From Chionis minor (lineage: Eukaryota > Chordata > Aves > Charadriiformes > Chionididae), in the NCBI GenBank assembly GCA_013398295.1, contig VZSF01007302.1, positions 759,547 to 823,546 of the forward strand: a DNA stretch of 64,000 nucleotides. The letters are read 5' to 3'. Within the stretch, counting starts at the first letter, position 1. Each line of letters begins with the position of its first letter. The translations under genes and the position numbers were made by a program. This document shows, one piece after another, positions 34,492 to 46,719 of the stretch. The notes beneath the pieces were generated by a model. That model was not told the DNA's origin. It saw nothing but the letters and a program-made list of their open reading frames with translations, and made no database searches.

Positions 34492-37200
34492 CTCGCTACA
34501 CAGCACCTTGACTAAACATGGAGCCTGTTGAGTGATCAGCACCAGCCCAAAAAGAAGTCAGGATGCCAAAGGCCAGCAGATCATGGTACGCTGTCAGTGG
34601 CTGGGGTGGATTTTTGTCCCTTCCTGCCATCGAGGAGGACTGCGCTGTACCTCAGGGGCCTTATCTGCAGGTGGTGTATGTGGCTGCAGGGTCCTTGGCT
34701 CCATTGCTCAGCCAAAGTTAGTTGTCCTCATCCACAGCTGGAACTGGAGAACAAAATTAATTTTGTGGTTTTCCTCCTAAAATCAAAGCAATGAGGAGAA
34801 GCTCTGTTGTTTCAAAATAGCGGCATTCAATATTGCATTTCTTACCATATGCAGTGGTAATGGGGACCACATGCCTCTTGGGAAGAGCTCAAGGCAAAGG
34901 AACACAGGAAATTACAATTATAAGCCTTTTTCGCTGTGTCTGTGCCCTCAGGGCTGTGCTTCTGTCTGGGTAGCCATGGAGGACGCGTTAGATCAGCTCA
35001 CTGGGCCAAGGTACTAGGATACCTTTGCAGAAGATAACACATAAACCAAAACCCCTGAATTATGGACTGTCTTGGCCTCTGGGGAAGCAACTTCCCAGAA
35101 TAGCTTTCTGTGTGGTTCAGGCTCTTGGGAGTCACACAAGGATTTTCTGCCAGGTCCTTACCTGCTGGGGTCTCTGGCCTATTTCCAACATTTATATCAT
35201 CACAGCAAGTTCAGACCTAAGAGGGTATCTAGGGGACTAAAGATGCAGTTAATTTTCCTCCCACGCCTCCACTACATACTGACACAAGTTCCTAGCACTC
35301 GTTTCAGGGTCTGCTACCTCCACACATCAGTTTTAGACCTAGAGCTTGTGAGAGGAAGATCGTCAAAGATACCTGTCTGAAGGTAAACCTCAGCTTCCAA
35401 ATCACTTTCGTATTCTACAATTTTCACCTCTTTGTGCTTCAAGACTGAAAAATTCCGGTCTCAAACACCCCCAGATTCCAATGGGATTTCATTCTTGCTG
35501 ATTGCTAACATGAAAACAGGCTCCCATGGATTTGGCTGGAGCTGGATTTATTTGTCATTAGGTCTAGATCATACCAGAGCCATCTATGGCACTGTAGTAT
35601 CACCGAGCTCATTTTTATCACAGTTTACTTATTCAGAGATTTTTCCTGGAAGGGAGGCTGACTGATTAGGAATGGTTTTATATACTTATCCATTAGAAAG
35701 AGGAATTAAAATGGAATGCTGTGGTGTTCTCAGATGTCTAAATTATATAAAGCAAATTCTGCAGTCCTTGATGGAGAAATAATAAAAGATTAAGGAACAC
35801 CAATAATAGACATAGTATATTACTGGGATACATTAATATGAAATATAGTGGACCCGATTTTCGTCTGACAAACCTAGACAGAACTCCATTGGGTTTTGGG
35901 GAGCTGCATTCACTTCCATCAGCTAAGAGCTGAATCAGGTTTGACATAGGCTGGGATACAGTTTTTGTAGCCAGTATGTGTATGAGAGGTGACACTGGTT
36001 GATGGTTAAAGGGGTAGACACAACCCTACAATCACCCATCCTGGTCATGGCTCTGCCAAGAACAAAGTGGGAGATCCTGCACAAAGCAATTGTGCTGTAG
36101 TTTCTTACCTGTGTAAATCAAAATATTATGTTGTTTGCCCAAGAGTTGTCTTTGAGCTCTCCTAATTAAAAGGCAGCATATAAAAGCTAAATGACATTAT
36201 CATCTATTTCCCATACCATATGCACTTCTACAAAACTTCACGTTGCCCTTTATAAATATTATAAGTGTACCATAAATACTTGCGTGTTTCTAAAATTTAT
36301 AGTAAAGCTGGGAAAAGACTGAACAATTTTAGGGACTAGAGCTCTTGTAATTAAGAAAGCCCCAAAAGATTTAAAATCTCTGACGTCATCAGGCTCTCTT
36401 CTCATATCAGACTCTCTGTATTTTGTGTGGTTCTGTATTTCCTGACAGTGCAAAACTTCACTGAAATTGAAGAGATCAAATGAGAGTTTATTTTTGTTGT
36501 TGTTTGGGGGTTTGGTTGTTTGTTTACAGAGCCTGTAGCCGCTCTTACCATAATCTATTTAAACCCACCATGACATTTCTAAATGCATTTCAGCAAAATA
36601 ATCCTGAAAACAATATGTTCCCCATCCTGATTTAAAGCCAAGCTCAGGTAATCCTGAGTAAACCTGTTATCAGAATCTGCAGAGCACGGCCCTTTTGTGA
36701 CTGAGCCCCAATTTTTTCTTTATAGAAGCTTCAAGTCAGCTGCCAAGAGTAACTTTAGTTCCCATCTATCAAAGGTGAAATAGCAGCCCTCTGCCCTTGG
36801 CTATTTGGCTCTTCAGCTGTGCGTGGAATAGAGCCAAACGTAATAAATGGAAAGGCTCGAGCCAGGAAATAAACACAAAATAGACCCTGCTGTTGCTACA
36901 GGGGGAGCGTCTGGGGCAAGATGTGCTCAACTATCCTAAATACGCATGACGCAATGGCACTGTCGGTGACAGCATTTCAGTTGCCTGGGCAGTATTTTGA
37001 ACTGGGGTGTCTTGGGAGCAAGCTTTGCGGGAGTGGACACTGGCTGTCAGCTTCGAAGCCCAGCCACAAACTGTCTCCTGTGCCAACCTGATCTCATCGT
37101 CATCAATGGGCTATGTGCTATTTTGGAATTGACGGCTACTCTGATACGAACCATCTGTCAGAAGGGAGTGAAATGAGCCACCAGCTGCTTGGGAGGATTT

Positions 37201-37310
37201 TGCCTGCGGTTGGTGGTGGTGGTGGATCTGAAAATTACCACTGGCAGGAGGAAGCCAAGAGACTCTGGGTGGGGGTGGAAATGGTGTTGGGAGGAGGGTG
37301 TCGGTGTTGG
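37201..37310 (+). repeat. G-rich stretch with (GGT)n and possible G-quadruplex
   Basis: A (GGT)5-like run near 37208-37226 is followed at 37267-37297 by four G-tracts (GGGTGGGGG...GGGAGGAGGG). The long middle loop means it does not satisfy the strict quadruplex pattern. Confidence 0.6.
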
Positions 37311-39309
37311 TATTGAAACGTGCTCCCAGTGAAACGAGCTCCAGTTCCAGCTCGGCCTGGCGTGGGGTGGGAAGGTGGCTCTGACACATATTGCTAATTA
37401 AGCAGAAGGCTTTTTCCATCAGGGCATGAAATGTTGACATGAAAAGTGTCCTCCTGATGGGAATGAAAATATCAAAACACAATAGATGCCCTTTTTTTGT
37501 TTGCGCTAGGAAGTGGCTTTTAATGCTGACACAGGTCAACAGTCAGTCTCATGGCACGGCTTCTGTCCATCTTCTCTCCTAAGCTGCTCTGACTGCCTGC
37601 CCTCATCCCTGTCTTTCTGTGGATATTTTGTCTGGACTTGTTATTGCAATATCCAGCATCGTTTAATAGCCCTCTTTTTAATACTTTATTCTCTATAATT
37701 CGCTTATTTTCCACAGCATTATGGCCCTTTGTAGTGCTCTTTGTAGCGTAGCAGTCTATAGTACCAATGATTGTTACAGATGTTGTTGAGAAATACATGT
37801 ACTGGAAGAAATGCAGTCACAATCTAGCTATTGTGGAACTCTTTTTTCCAAGCTCAAGAATAAGGACCTGGATTATCTATCTGTCCTGACCAAAGTACTG
37901 TAGATGGCTTGTGCTGCAGTATGTCTCATTTTGGTTATAGTTATAGTGTTCAGAACAATAGTTCATGGTCAGCAGTGGTTCAGAACATGCAAACCATGCC
38001 TTTAAGCTGGCTGTTAGTCCCAATTTCTGAACTGTAGAAAGATCTGCTCCTTTACAAGACTTGCTAGTTCCAAGCTTGCTGATTTTCCAAGAGCACCTTC
38101 GAGAGAAGGTCACTGGGCTGGGCCAGGTTGTAGAACCAGCAGTGTGCCCAGAGGTCAAAATCCAGACTAAGGTCCACTGTGTCCTTATCCACAGGGACCG
38201 ATATAAAGAAATAACTTAATGGCTTGTCTTTAAGGACCTCAGAATATCCCCTTGTGGATCCATCATTCTTCTGAAGCCCTTTCTCTGAGGAAAGCACGTT
38301 ATGCCTACGTGTTTTCTAGCTATTTCCACTTCAGAACGTGTATCTGCTTTCTCATAGTCCTGCTTAGGCACCAAATGCAACTCTTACTCCTTACAGGCTT
38401 CACACACTACAACTCTTGAAGGCCTTTTCTTTCATCTTAACGTTTCACTGCACTTAAGCTAATAAAACTTATGTCTGTTCCTTTTACTAAAGGCTTTTAT
38501 GTCTTCTTCCTCCTCTGTATAATTACACAGTCATGTAGCCTGATGTTTAGTTACATAACTGCCAGCTGAAATGGTGCTAAAACCAGGATCAAAGGCTATA
38601 TATCTAATAAGCTTTAGACTAGAGATAGTGTCTTCAGGGTATGGCACGAAGCTTGCCTAACCCACTGAGATTTGTTACACAGGGTATAAGTCTCCTTATC
38701 CGCATTTTACAGATACCGGCAACTGAGTTCCAAATATTTTCTCTCTGCCGTGAAATACCCCAACTGAGAACTCACAGTACAACGTTGTCGTGGCTCAGCT
38801 GAGGATTTGTCTTCTCTTCATGGTGGTTGTGGGTGGGACATCTGCGTCTGAACTGGAGGATAGCTAGAGGATGCCTTTCAGTTTTGCCTCTTTATGTAGC
38901 AGCCAGTGTGCTTCTTAATGTTTGATAGAGAGGAGTGGAGTACCCAAAGTGCGTGTAAGCTCTGAAGCTTTCCTGTATGAAGATTCTCATCCTTGCTGTG
39001 ACTGCAGTGATGTGTGTGCTGTTTGTCCCTCTTTAGAAGTTACTGAAAGTTATCTTACTGATTTTTGCACTTTCCTCTTTAATTAGCCAGATGTCACTTT
39101 AAAAACTCCACTGGCTTCAGTTTGAATTAGGGAGGTTAGAAGCAGTATGTTCCACAGATTTTTTGTCCCCGTTTTTTTCCCTAAGCCTTGCCCTTCAATT
39201 TTAGCCACCCTTTGTTTTTATCTGGGTTTTTGGGAGAAAGTCTCTTTAAGATATGCAGTCCTTAGATTTTGAGCCATGCATGCTTGGGGCTATGACATGT
39301 TACAGCCTT

Positions 39310-41420
39310 GGTGGTAGTGACCATGAAATAGTAGAGTTCGGGACCCTAAGAGGAGCACAGTACAAACCCTGGATTTAAGGAGAGCAGAATTCAGTTTTAG
39401 TGATATAAGTCTGTTTTTGACTGCCTCTAGGTCTGGACCTTATCTGAAGATCTGAAATTTTTTTTGTTGGGGGAAAAAAAAAAAAATCAGAGAAAGGAGG
39501 TCACAAATACTTTTAATTTCCCAAGAAGTGTTTCTGCTCTCATGAGAGAGAGTGTGTAAGTCTTGAGTTGTGAGCAGAGCTCTCTGAAGCTGTGAGACAA
39601 AACTGTTCACAGTAAAAGAAGCAGGCTAGCTCATCCATAAATTCAAGCAGTAAGCTTCAGATATTTCTTGAAATCTCCTTCATGGTTATGAGTTCACACA
39701 TTTGTGCTTCCTTGAGCTTGCAACTTCAGTGTGAAGTGAGTAGCTGTGAGGATTAATGCAGAGCTAAGCAGAGACATTTATAGATGAAAGATTCATTCCA
39801 AACACAGTTACTCAAGTCATAATCTTATTCTTAAGTGTATAATATTTTGGCCACTATGGTGATGAGCAGGCTAAATAATTATGTAGGTAGATAAACAAAC
39901 TTAGGTTTGTATTAAGGTGCTTAAGTGGCTGAGGAGCTGAAAGCACCTTTTGTTCAACCTCACCAGCTTCACTGCAGCTAAATCTGCCAGAGCCTCTGTG
40001 TTGGAGCCCTGTGTCACATTTTTGAAAGTGGATTAAGCCCAAACAATTGGAGATGTTTAGGCATTTCGTCTTTTCTGGATTCAATGGGATCTGTTGCAGT
40101 ATTTTTGAGAAGTCAGCAAGGAACTAATTTTAGATGTTTAAGTATCAGATAATCCAGTTAACTACATGCCAGTTTATTGGATTTCCAGCGCTGGGCAGAT
40201 TTATGGGAAAGCTGATATGGGATTTGATTAGTGAAGACACAGAGGATGGCAATGCAATTATAATGTTTGTCAGCATGGCTTTATTGAACGTGGGTCTTGT
40301 CGGACACTTGATGAAGGGAAATTGGAAAGCTTTGTGCGTAAATACACCAAAGCATCTTTCAAAGGCTTTTAATTAGTATTGAGCAATATTTTGGATAATA
40401 ATGCGCAATAGATTATATGAGTAGATATTCTTATCTGTAGAAATAATTTCAAGTGATTAAGAATAAGGGAAATGGCATTCCTATAGCTAATGAAACGACT
40501 TTTTGAGATACTTTACTGGCATTTTACAAGATTGGCACTGAGCCCAGAACTAGTCAACAGTGCCATTAATGATCCAAAAGTAAATATCCAATCACAGATG
40601 ATAAAATTCGTGGGTGTCAAAATGATGAAGCACCTATAAATAATAATGAGACAAGACATTTAGAGAGGGCAATTTTGACTGCTTGTCAGGAAGGCCTGTG
40701 CAAATGGTCTTTTTATTACAGACAAATGCAACGTGCCGCCTCTGGGAATGCAGGTAATTCTGGAAGAAAAAATTATAGCGTTTTGAAAACACTGACTCTG
40801 AAGATGATCTTGTGAGTACAAGTCTGACCAGTTCTGTCTGTGTCGGTAGTCACAGACTGGGAGTTGCGTGTGTTATGGGGAGGGGGAGCATGTCTGATCA
40901 ACCTTTTAGGTGTATTGGGAGAGGAGCAGTTGGTTAAAAAAACACCTGGGAGCACTGGACAGACCCACAGTGGTATCTTTTGCTGTCAGGATATGGATAA
41001 ACTGATCAGGGAGGAGAAGCAACGCATAAAATGATTTGAAGGCTGGGGAAAATACTCTTGATAAGTGATTTAATGAGCTCAGTCTCTTCAGTTTGTCAGA
41101 AAGATGATTGAGAGGTGACCTGATTGCACCCCAGAAGTAAGTTCTCCACAAGAAATGGCGAAGTAGATAAGAGGCTATTTAAACTAACAGCAACATAGTA
41201 AGAACCAATGTTGGATGGCAAAGGAAAACTCAGGCAACAAGACCACTGTTTTTAACAGAAGTAATTATCTTTGCAGCCAAGGATATGAGGGACTGAACCC
41301 CTGACGTCTCAAAACAAACTCCAGATACTCTCTGTGAGAAATGCTGTTACCGGAAGTTGCTGGGCTATGACCCAGGGTAGCAGTGAAACGACGGACGCTC
41401 AGAGGTGATGGGTGACAAAT
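39310..41420 (+). pseudogene. Ancient CR1 LINE relic (amniote-type), ORF2
   Basis: Highly diverged plus-strand CR1. At 39316-39405 it has the endonuclease end ('agtgaccatgaaatagtagagtt...' reading SDHEIVEF). At 40145-40310 it has the RT start (DNPVNYMPV..., then QHGF after a shift). At 40555-40780 it covers the catalytic region and the 'aaatgcaacgtgccgcctctggga' block. At 41030-41130 it has 'gagctcagtctcttcagtttgtcagaaagatgattgagaggtgacctgattgca', and to about 41260 'taagaaccaatg...tttttaacag'. The catalytic FADD position (40601-40618) reads FVGV. Segment spacing fits one element carrying indels and an A run (39474-39486). The 39405-40140 part is hardly recognisable, so two relics are possible. 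Divergence and vocabulary resemble the CR1s of turtles and crocodilians and not the avian CR1s nearby. Confidence 0.72.
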
Positions 41421-44400
41421 CCTTTCTGGCCTTCACACTTACAGAGCCTTTGCACTTCAAGCCTGACTTTAGGTCCTGGCTCAGGTTCCTAAGGCAACAT
41501 GGGTGTTTTGAGCGAAGTGACCACTGCTGTAGTTGTAGACTGTATGAAGACCTTCCATCGTTCATTAAAATTGTTTAGAGGAGTGCAGTAACAGTTACAT
41601 GATCCCATTTCATCCTGTGATATCCTAAACCAGCTTCCAGACTTACAGATGGGGAAAGCCATGCGTGAAGCACCTGGCCACGTGGAGCAAGCAGACCTGG
41701 GACCCCACTTGCCAAGATAAACCACCTCAGCTGCATTGTGCCTGCATGCACCCTCTGCAGGGTTGGCTTTAGGAGGTATACTGCAGACCTAGCTTTTAAA
41801 CACCATTCTTCTGTACACATCCAATCCAGATGCTTTCTCATCAACTTGGTGCTTATGTGCTGCTTAATGCTTCTCTCCAAGCAGAGAGGCTTTCAGACTG
41901 TATTTCATTTTATATATCTGTGTAAAAGGATTCTTTTTATAGCTGAAGCTGCTCAGCTTCACAGCAGTGGTGAGCTCTATCCTTCTATCTCATTACTCTT
42001 TCCCTAGAGCTTAGATATAAAACCTTCCTGTTAGTTGCTCTTAATGTAGTCGCAGTCTGTTGCGCTGTGTTAACTTGTGAATGCATTGTCTAGCAGAGTC
42101 GTTTTTATGCTAAAAGGAGACAGGACGGAGTGGGGAAAGGAGGGGAGAAAATAGTGTTAATGGAAGCAGCAAGATGGGAAGACGTCAGAAATAAGAATAA
42201 GCAATATTTAGTGCTGCAGCACTCTGTCTTTTGCCCAACCTCTAACAACTGTCCTTCAGGTGAGTCTTTTCAGTGACTCCTCTGGCCTTTGGGTAAGGTT
42301 TTGTACTGAGGATGGGTCCTAAACTCCTGGAGGGGAATCATGTATTTGGAGCCATGCACTCAAGTGCACTTGTGCTCCCTTGAAGGACTACTGGGAATGG
42401 CTCCCTTTGTCACATGTAACCCCCTTCGGGTCATGGAGCCTAAAGTATCTGATCTTTTATGCTAGAAATAGCAAGTTACCTTCACAATGGAATAGGTGCT
42501 GCAGTGTTTGTTGGAACTTCAAAGCGAAGGGTCAACTGGCTACAACAACCTCCAGGCATTGGAATGGTTGGTGAGACCTAGCAGACGCCCATTATTGCCA
42601 CAGGGGCTTGTTTAGAAAAACACCTCGGGAGAGGAAACAGAGAGGTAGGTCACTGCTGAAAGCTATTTGATGTATCTGGTTACTCTTTCTTGGAGAGAGC
42701 CGTTCCCCTCACATTTGGTGCTTTTTTGTCTGGCACTCCAGTACTTCCTCTGCGTTGAACAGCACATTTTCAGTCTGTGCTTTGTTTGTGGCTTAGTCCT
42801 GGATTTCCAATTGCATCTCCTCTGGGAGATCACTAAGGCACTCTTAATCAGAAGAGGACAAGAATTCCTGTTTTAAAACATCTTTCTGGTCTCAAATGAT
42901 GCCCTGAAAAAAGCCTCGTGATATATAACATAGCTCCTGGAAGCATAAGGTGTGTTAAAAAGTGAGACCAAGTCTTCAGTTTTCCTCTAATGAAGTTTGG
43001 AATTTTTTATGGGAGTCCCCCACTTCCTTCCCCTTCCTCTTCCCCTTTCCCTCTTTTCCTTTTCCTTTTCTCTTCCCTTTTCCCTTCCCTTCCCTTTGCT
43101 CACAAGACTGAATTGATTATAGTCACTGCCCAAGGGTGGCAGATACAGGAAGAGATTTGTTCAGCAATCATTTTCACATTGTTCTAATTATTATGCCAAT
43201 GAAGTGGCAACACTTTAGTAAATCACTAGGTATATGTTAATCTTGCATAAAGACTTTCATTTCAACTGAACCAACTGCTCTTTCCCTCTCACTGTAAGAG
43301 CTGAATGTTATACTTTTGTCATTTTCCTTTCGGGGAAGGGGGCAAGGGATGGGCAGACAACCTAGTCATCAGGCACTTTGGTGCTGTGAAAAAGAGACAG
43401 GAGAGAATAATTATTATGTGCACAACCAAAGAATAGGAAAGAGAAGAGATGTGAGGGTTAAGGGGTCAAACATAGGTTTGGAGAGAATTGCAGGAGGGCA
43501 GAAAACAGGGCATGCTTGATGATGCCTGTTCTCCAGAGGCAGCCAGGGAGCCAGTTGATGCCACCCACTGGTGATGTGCTTGGACACCTGAGAGGCTGGG
43601 ATACAGAAACAGACCCTGTTGTCATCTCCATCTTCTCCATCACCTTTCTTCTTCTTGATGCTTAGACAACAGGTTTGGCCAGGGTTAGGAAGAGGTCAGT
43701 GTGGTGATACCACAGCCTTGGGTGGGGCCTTGGGTGGAGAGAAGGTAAATGGAGAGAGTAGGGGCCAGGATCAGGAGGTTAAGCAGGAGCCTGAGAGAAG
43801 GACCACAGCTGGGAGCATTCAAGGTTGCAGCCTGGAGCAGAAATGCTCAAGAGCTTCAGTTAGCAGTGGAACTGTCACAGGCACCTTCAAGCGTGGAGGT
43901 AAGAGGACAGTAAAAGTTCAGAAAAGGCCAAATCATTCTCTCCATCCCCCCAGGAGATTCTGGGGCATGTGTTTACAGCTTAAAAAGAGGAAATGGAAAA
44001 AGCTTTGAGTGGTTTCAGTGATTCGGGCCCAAAGGCAGTTTGAGAGACGCATCAAATGCAACGACTTCAAAGAGGAGCATTTAGGAGGTGCACATGAAGC
44101 ACAGCTTTGGCCCCAAGCTCTGCAGTATGTTCCAGCAGATTTATTGGCTCTATAGACTCACAGGCAGGGCTGTATATTGTTGTAAGCCAACACGTGGTGG
44201 ACTTTCATGCACACCTTGTTGGGAAGAGGCTAGTTCTCCTAGAACAGACCCAAAATAACTAGTCCCTGCTGAAAAAACTTGGCTCTTATCACTCTGTTAT
44301 TTTTATTGGTTTCCTAAAATACTGAGTACTTCAGAGGAGAAACAGATGGGCAAAGATGCTTGTCACTATAAGCTCTCATTTTAATGTTAAATATAATGCA

Positions 44401-46086
44401 GTTTTTGGAGAATGAGTAGAATAGACAGCTTGGAGGTTACAAAGGACAGTCTTCGTAGGAACATAACAACATCTGTGTGCCATTGCTGCTACATCACTTT
44501 ATCCATTTAACTACCTGGCTTTTTTTTTTTCAGTTTACCTTAAGCCAAAAACTACAGGATTTTACATTGAAGGCTTAAAGGTCAGAGAAATACTAGCAGA
44601 CAAAGCTAATTTATACCCCATAAATATGACCTTAACATGGGAGCTCTAAAACAGGATGCAGTTTAGCCTTTAGGCGCTTAATTTTCCCCAGAAATCTTTC
44701 TAAAGCTGGGACGGTTATAAAGGTATTACCAAAGTTCATGACCTTTCCTGAGAAATCTGCACCCAATTTGAAGCAAACCTGGATTGTTCAACGGGTTTGC
44801 AAGAAACTGGAGTTAAGCTCAACAGAAAGATCATGATTCTTATTAACGCTACTTTTTGGAAGCCTGTCTCTAAAGGAAATTTTAATAAGTTTTTGCAAAA
44901 AATCAAAGAAAGTGGCAACACCAAAAACCAGGTGAGTATAACCTGTATGTTCCAGACTTCCTGCTTTTAACTTTGGGGTCCAGTGAAGTTTGAACATTTT
45001 ATATAATTACTTACTAATCCACTACAATAACATGTGCTCAACAGTTCAAGAAAATTATATTCTGGACCATACAGCGAGTTGACAACTATTTCCAGATGGT
45101 TCAGGCAACAGATATGGTGTTACCTCTGTCAAGATACAGGACACACAAAGATGAAGTGAGGTCTCACGGGGTCTCACAGGAAAATCTGCATTAGATGTGG
45201 GAGTCAGCTCCAAGTCTGGTGTGTTAAATCCACTGGGTTGTTGTCAGCTTGGGTGTTAGAGGACAGGGCAATGCATGGGTCTGTTGTCGCTGGGTATAAA
45301 GTAGGAAGTCTGACATATTCAGAAAGTATTGGGCTTAATTCTTGCCTGGCATAGGGAAATCCAGCATTTATGTATGTACAGGAGCCTCAGACTCCTCAGA
45401 CTGAGCATCAGCAAATCCACAGATGGATTTGTTTCAAAGCTCAAGTTCCACTCAGTCAAAAAGTCCAGGAAGAAAAGCAGGGCGTCTGCAGTGAAACCTG
45501 GGCTTCATGATGGCCCCATCAAACCTAGAGTGTCTTTGCTTGCCAAAGCAAAGGTAGCAAGGTGTCATGCAGGATCACTGCTGAGGCAGTGTTAGCCACA
45601 TGCAGGCATCTTATCTGTGATTTTTCTGTGTTTCATCACCAGCCGTTGCCAGTGGATGCTGCAATTCAAGGTGCTTGAAGCTGTCAGAGCACTCACAGTG
45701 CTGAGGTACTTCAAGGACCGAATGGCTTGGAGTCTTCTCTTTAAGTGGTTTTGTATTGCATTTTCAAACAGTGCATTGCCTTGTCCTGGATGTTCTTCCA
45801 CTGAGGTGGAAGTTCAGCTCTCAGCAGCCTTGTCCTCTTACTCACAGTGTTCCGTCATGTCACCAGCCAATTTTAGAGATTGGCAGGCAGCAACAAAAGT
45901 GCAGCGCTTGACTTCACACAAGCAAAGCAAGTGGCTGCTGATGGCTTTGTTCTGTTCCTGGTCCTTCCAGCAGTGCCACGCTGTGATCCAGTCAGCCTGA
46001 CTGCTGCAGCACAGCCTTTCCCCGTCATAATATGGCAGGGCTCAGCTCACACCCCAGAGTCCATAACAACTCTGGGAAGGACGTCA
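41421..46086. other. Unique sequence, no gene seen
   Basis: The main frames are 129 codons (43619-44008 plus) and 127 codons (45617-46000 plus), without recognisable domains. A consensus-like splice donor (CAGGTGAGTA) at 44931 follows about 50 open codons, but I found no matching acceptor or known protein. Confidence 0.45.
43023..43097 (+). repeat. 75-bp pure polypyrimidine tract
   Basis: Every base from 43023 to 43097 is C or T, built from loosely repeated TTCC, TTCCC and TTTTCC units. The complementary strand is a 75-base pure purine run. Tracts of this length with partial mirror symmetry can form intramolecular triplexes (H-DNA). Confidence 0.95.
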
Positions 46087-46719
46087 GAGAATCACAGAAC
46101 GGTTTAGGTTGGAAGCAACCTTAAACATCATCTAGTCCCAGCCCCCCTGCCATGGCCAGGGACACCTTCCGCTAGACCAGGTTCCTCAAAGCCCCATCCA
46201 GCCTGGCCTTGAACACCTCCAGGGATGGGGCATCCACAACTTCTCTGGGGAACTTGTGCCAGTGTCTCACCACCTTCAGAGTAGAGAATTTCTTCCTAAT
46301 GTCTAATCTAAATCTATCCTCTTTCAGTTTAAAACCATTACCCCTCATCCCATCACTACATTCCCTGACAAAAAGTCCTTTCCCGTCTTTCTTGTAGCCC
46401 CTTTAGGTATTGGAAGGCTGCTTTAAGCTTTTCCCAAAGCCTTCTCTTCTCCAGGTTGAACAACCCAAACTCTCTCAGCCTGTCCTCCAGCAGAGGGACT
46501 CCAGCCTTCTGATCATCTTTGTGGCCACCTCTGGACCTGCTCCAACAGGTCCATGTGCTTCTTCTGTTGGGGGCTCCAGAGCTGGACACAGTATTCCAGG
46601 TGGGGTCTCACCAGAGAGGATTAGAGGGGGAGAACCCCCTCCCTCTCCCTGCTGGCCACTCTTCTTTTGGTGCAGCCCAGTCTTTCTGGCCTGCAAGCGC
46701 ACATTGCCGATTCATGTCA
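46087..46719 (-). mobile_element. CR1 LINE, 5'-truncated 3' end
   Basis: The 3' end lies at 46087 (AGAATCACAGAACGGTTTAGG on plus). It runs through 'catcatctagtcccagcccccctgccatggccaggg', 'ggccttgaacacctccagggatggggc', 'tctaatctaaatctatcctctttcag', 'ttctcttctccaggttgaacaaccc' and 'gagctggacacagtattccaggtggggtctcacc', and stops at 'gcgcacattgccgattcatg'. It belongs to the same subfamily as 6805-8267 and retains the roughly 290 bp missing there. The minus frames at 46589-46356 and 46702-46475 are decayed C-terminal RT sequence. Confidence 0.95.

Larger units (their letters stand above)
33786..39309. other. Unique sequence, no gene seen
   Basis: It holds the palindrome cluster near 34450 and a G-rich stretch near 37200-37300. 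The longest frame is 142 codons on the minus strand (37111-37539), Pro/His/Ser-rich because of the G-rich template. No splice sites frame it convincingly and no domain is recognised. The part 36640-37100 is GC-richer and free of repeats. Confidence 0.5.

Noticed and set aside
37111..37539. 142-codon minus-strand frame rich in Pro, His and Ser
   Set aside because: The composition follows from the G-rich template, and there is no domain, no convincing splice signals and no start context. A frame of this size is expected by chance in 64 kb.
44788..44945. Consensus splice donor at 44931 after about 50 open codons
   Set aside because: Single donor matches are common. I could find no paired acceptor and the translated peptide resembles nothing known.
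45617..46000. 127-codon plus frame just before a CR1
   Set aside because: No motif recognised, and the opposite strand is open over part of the same interval.
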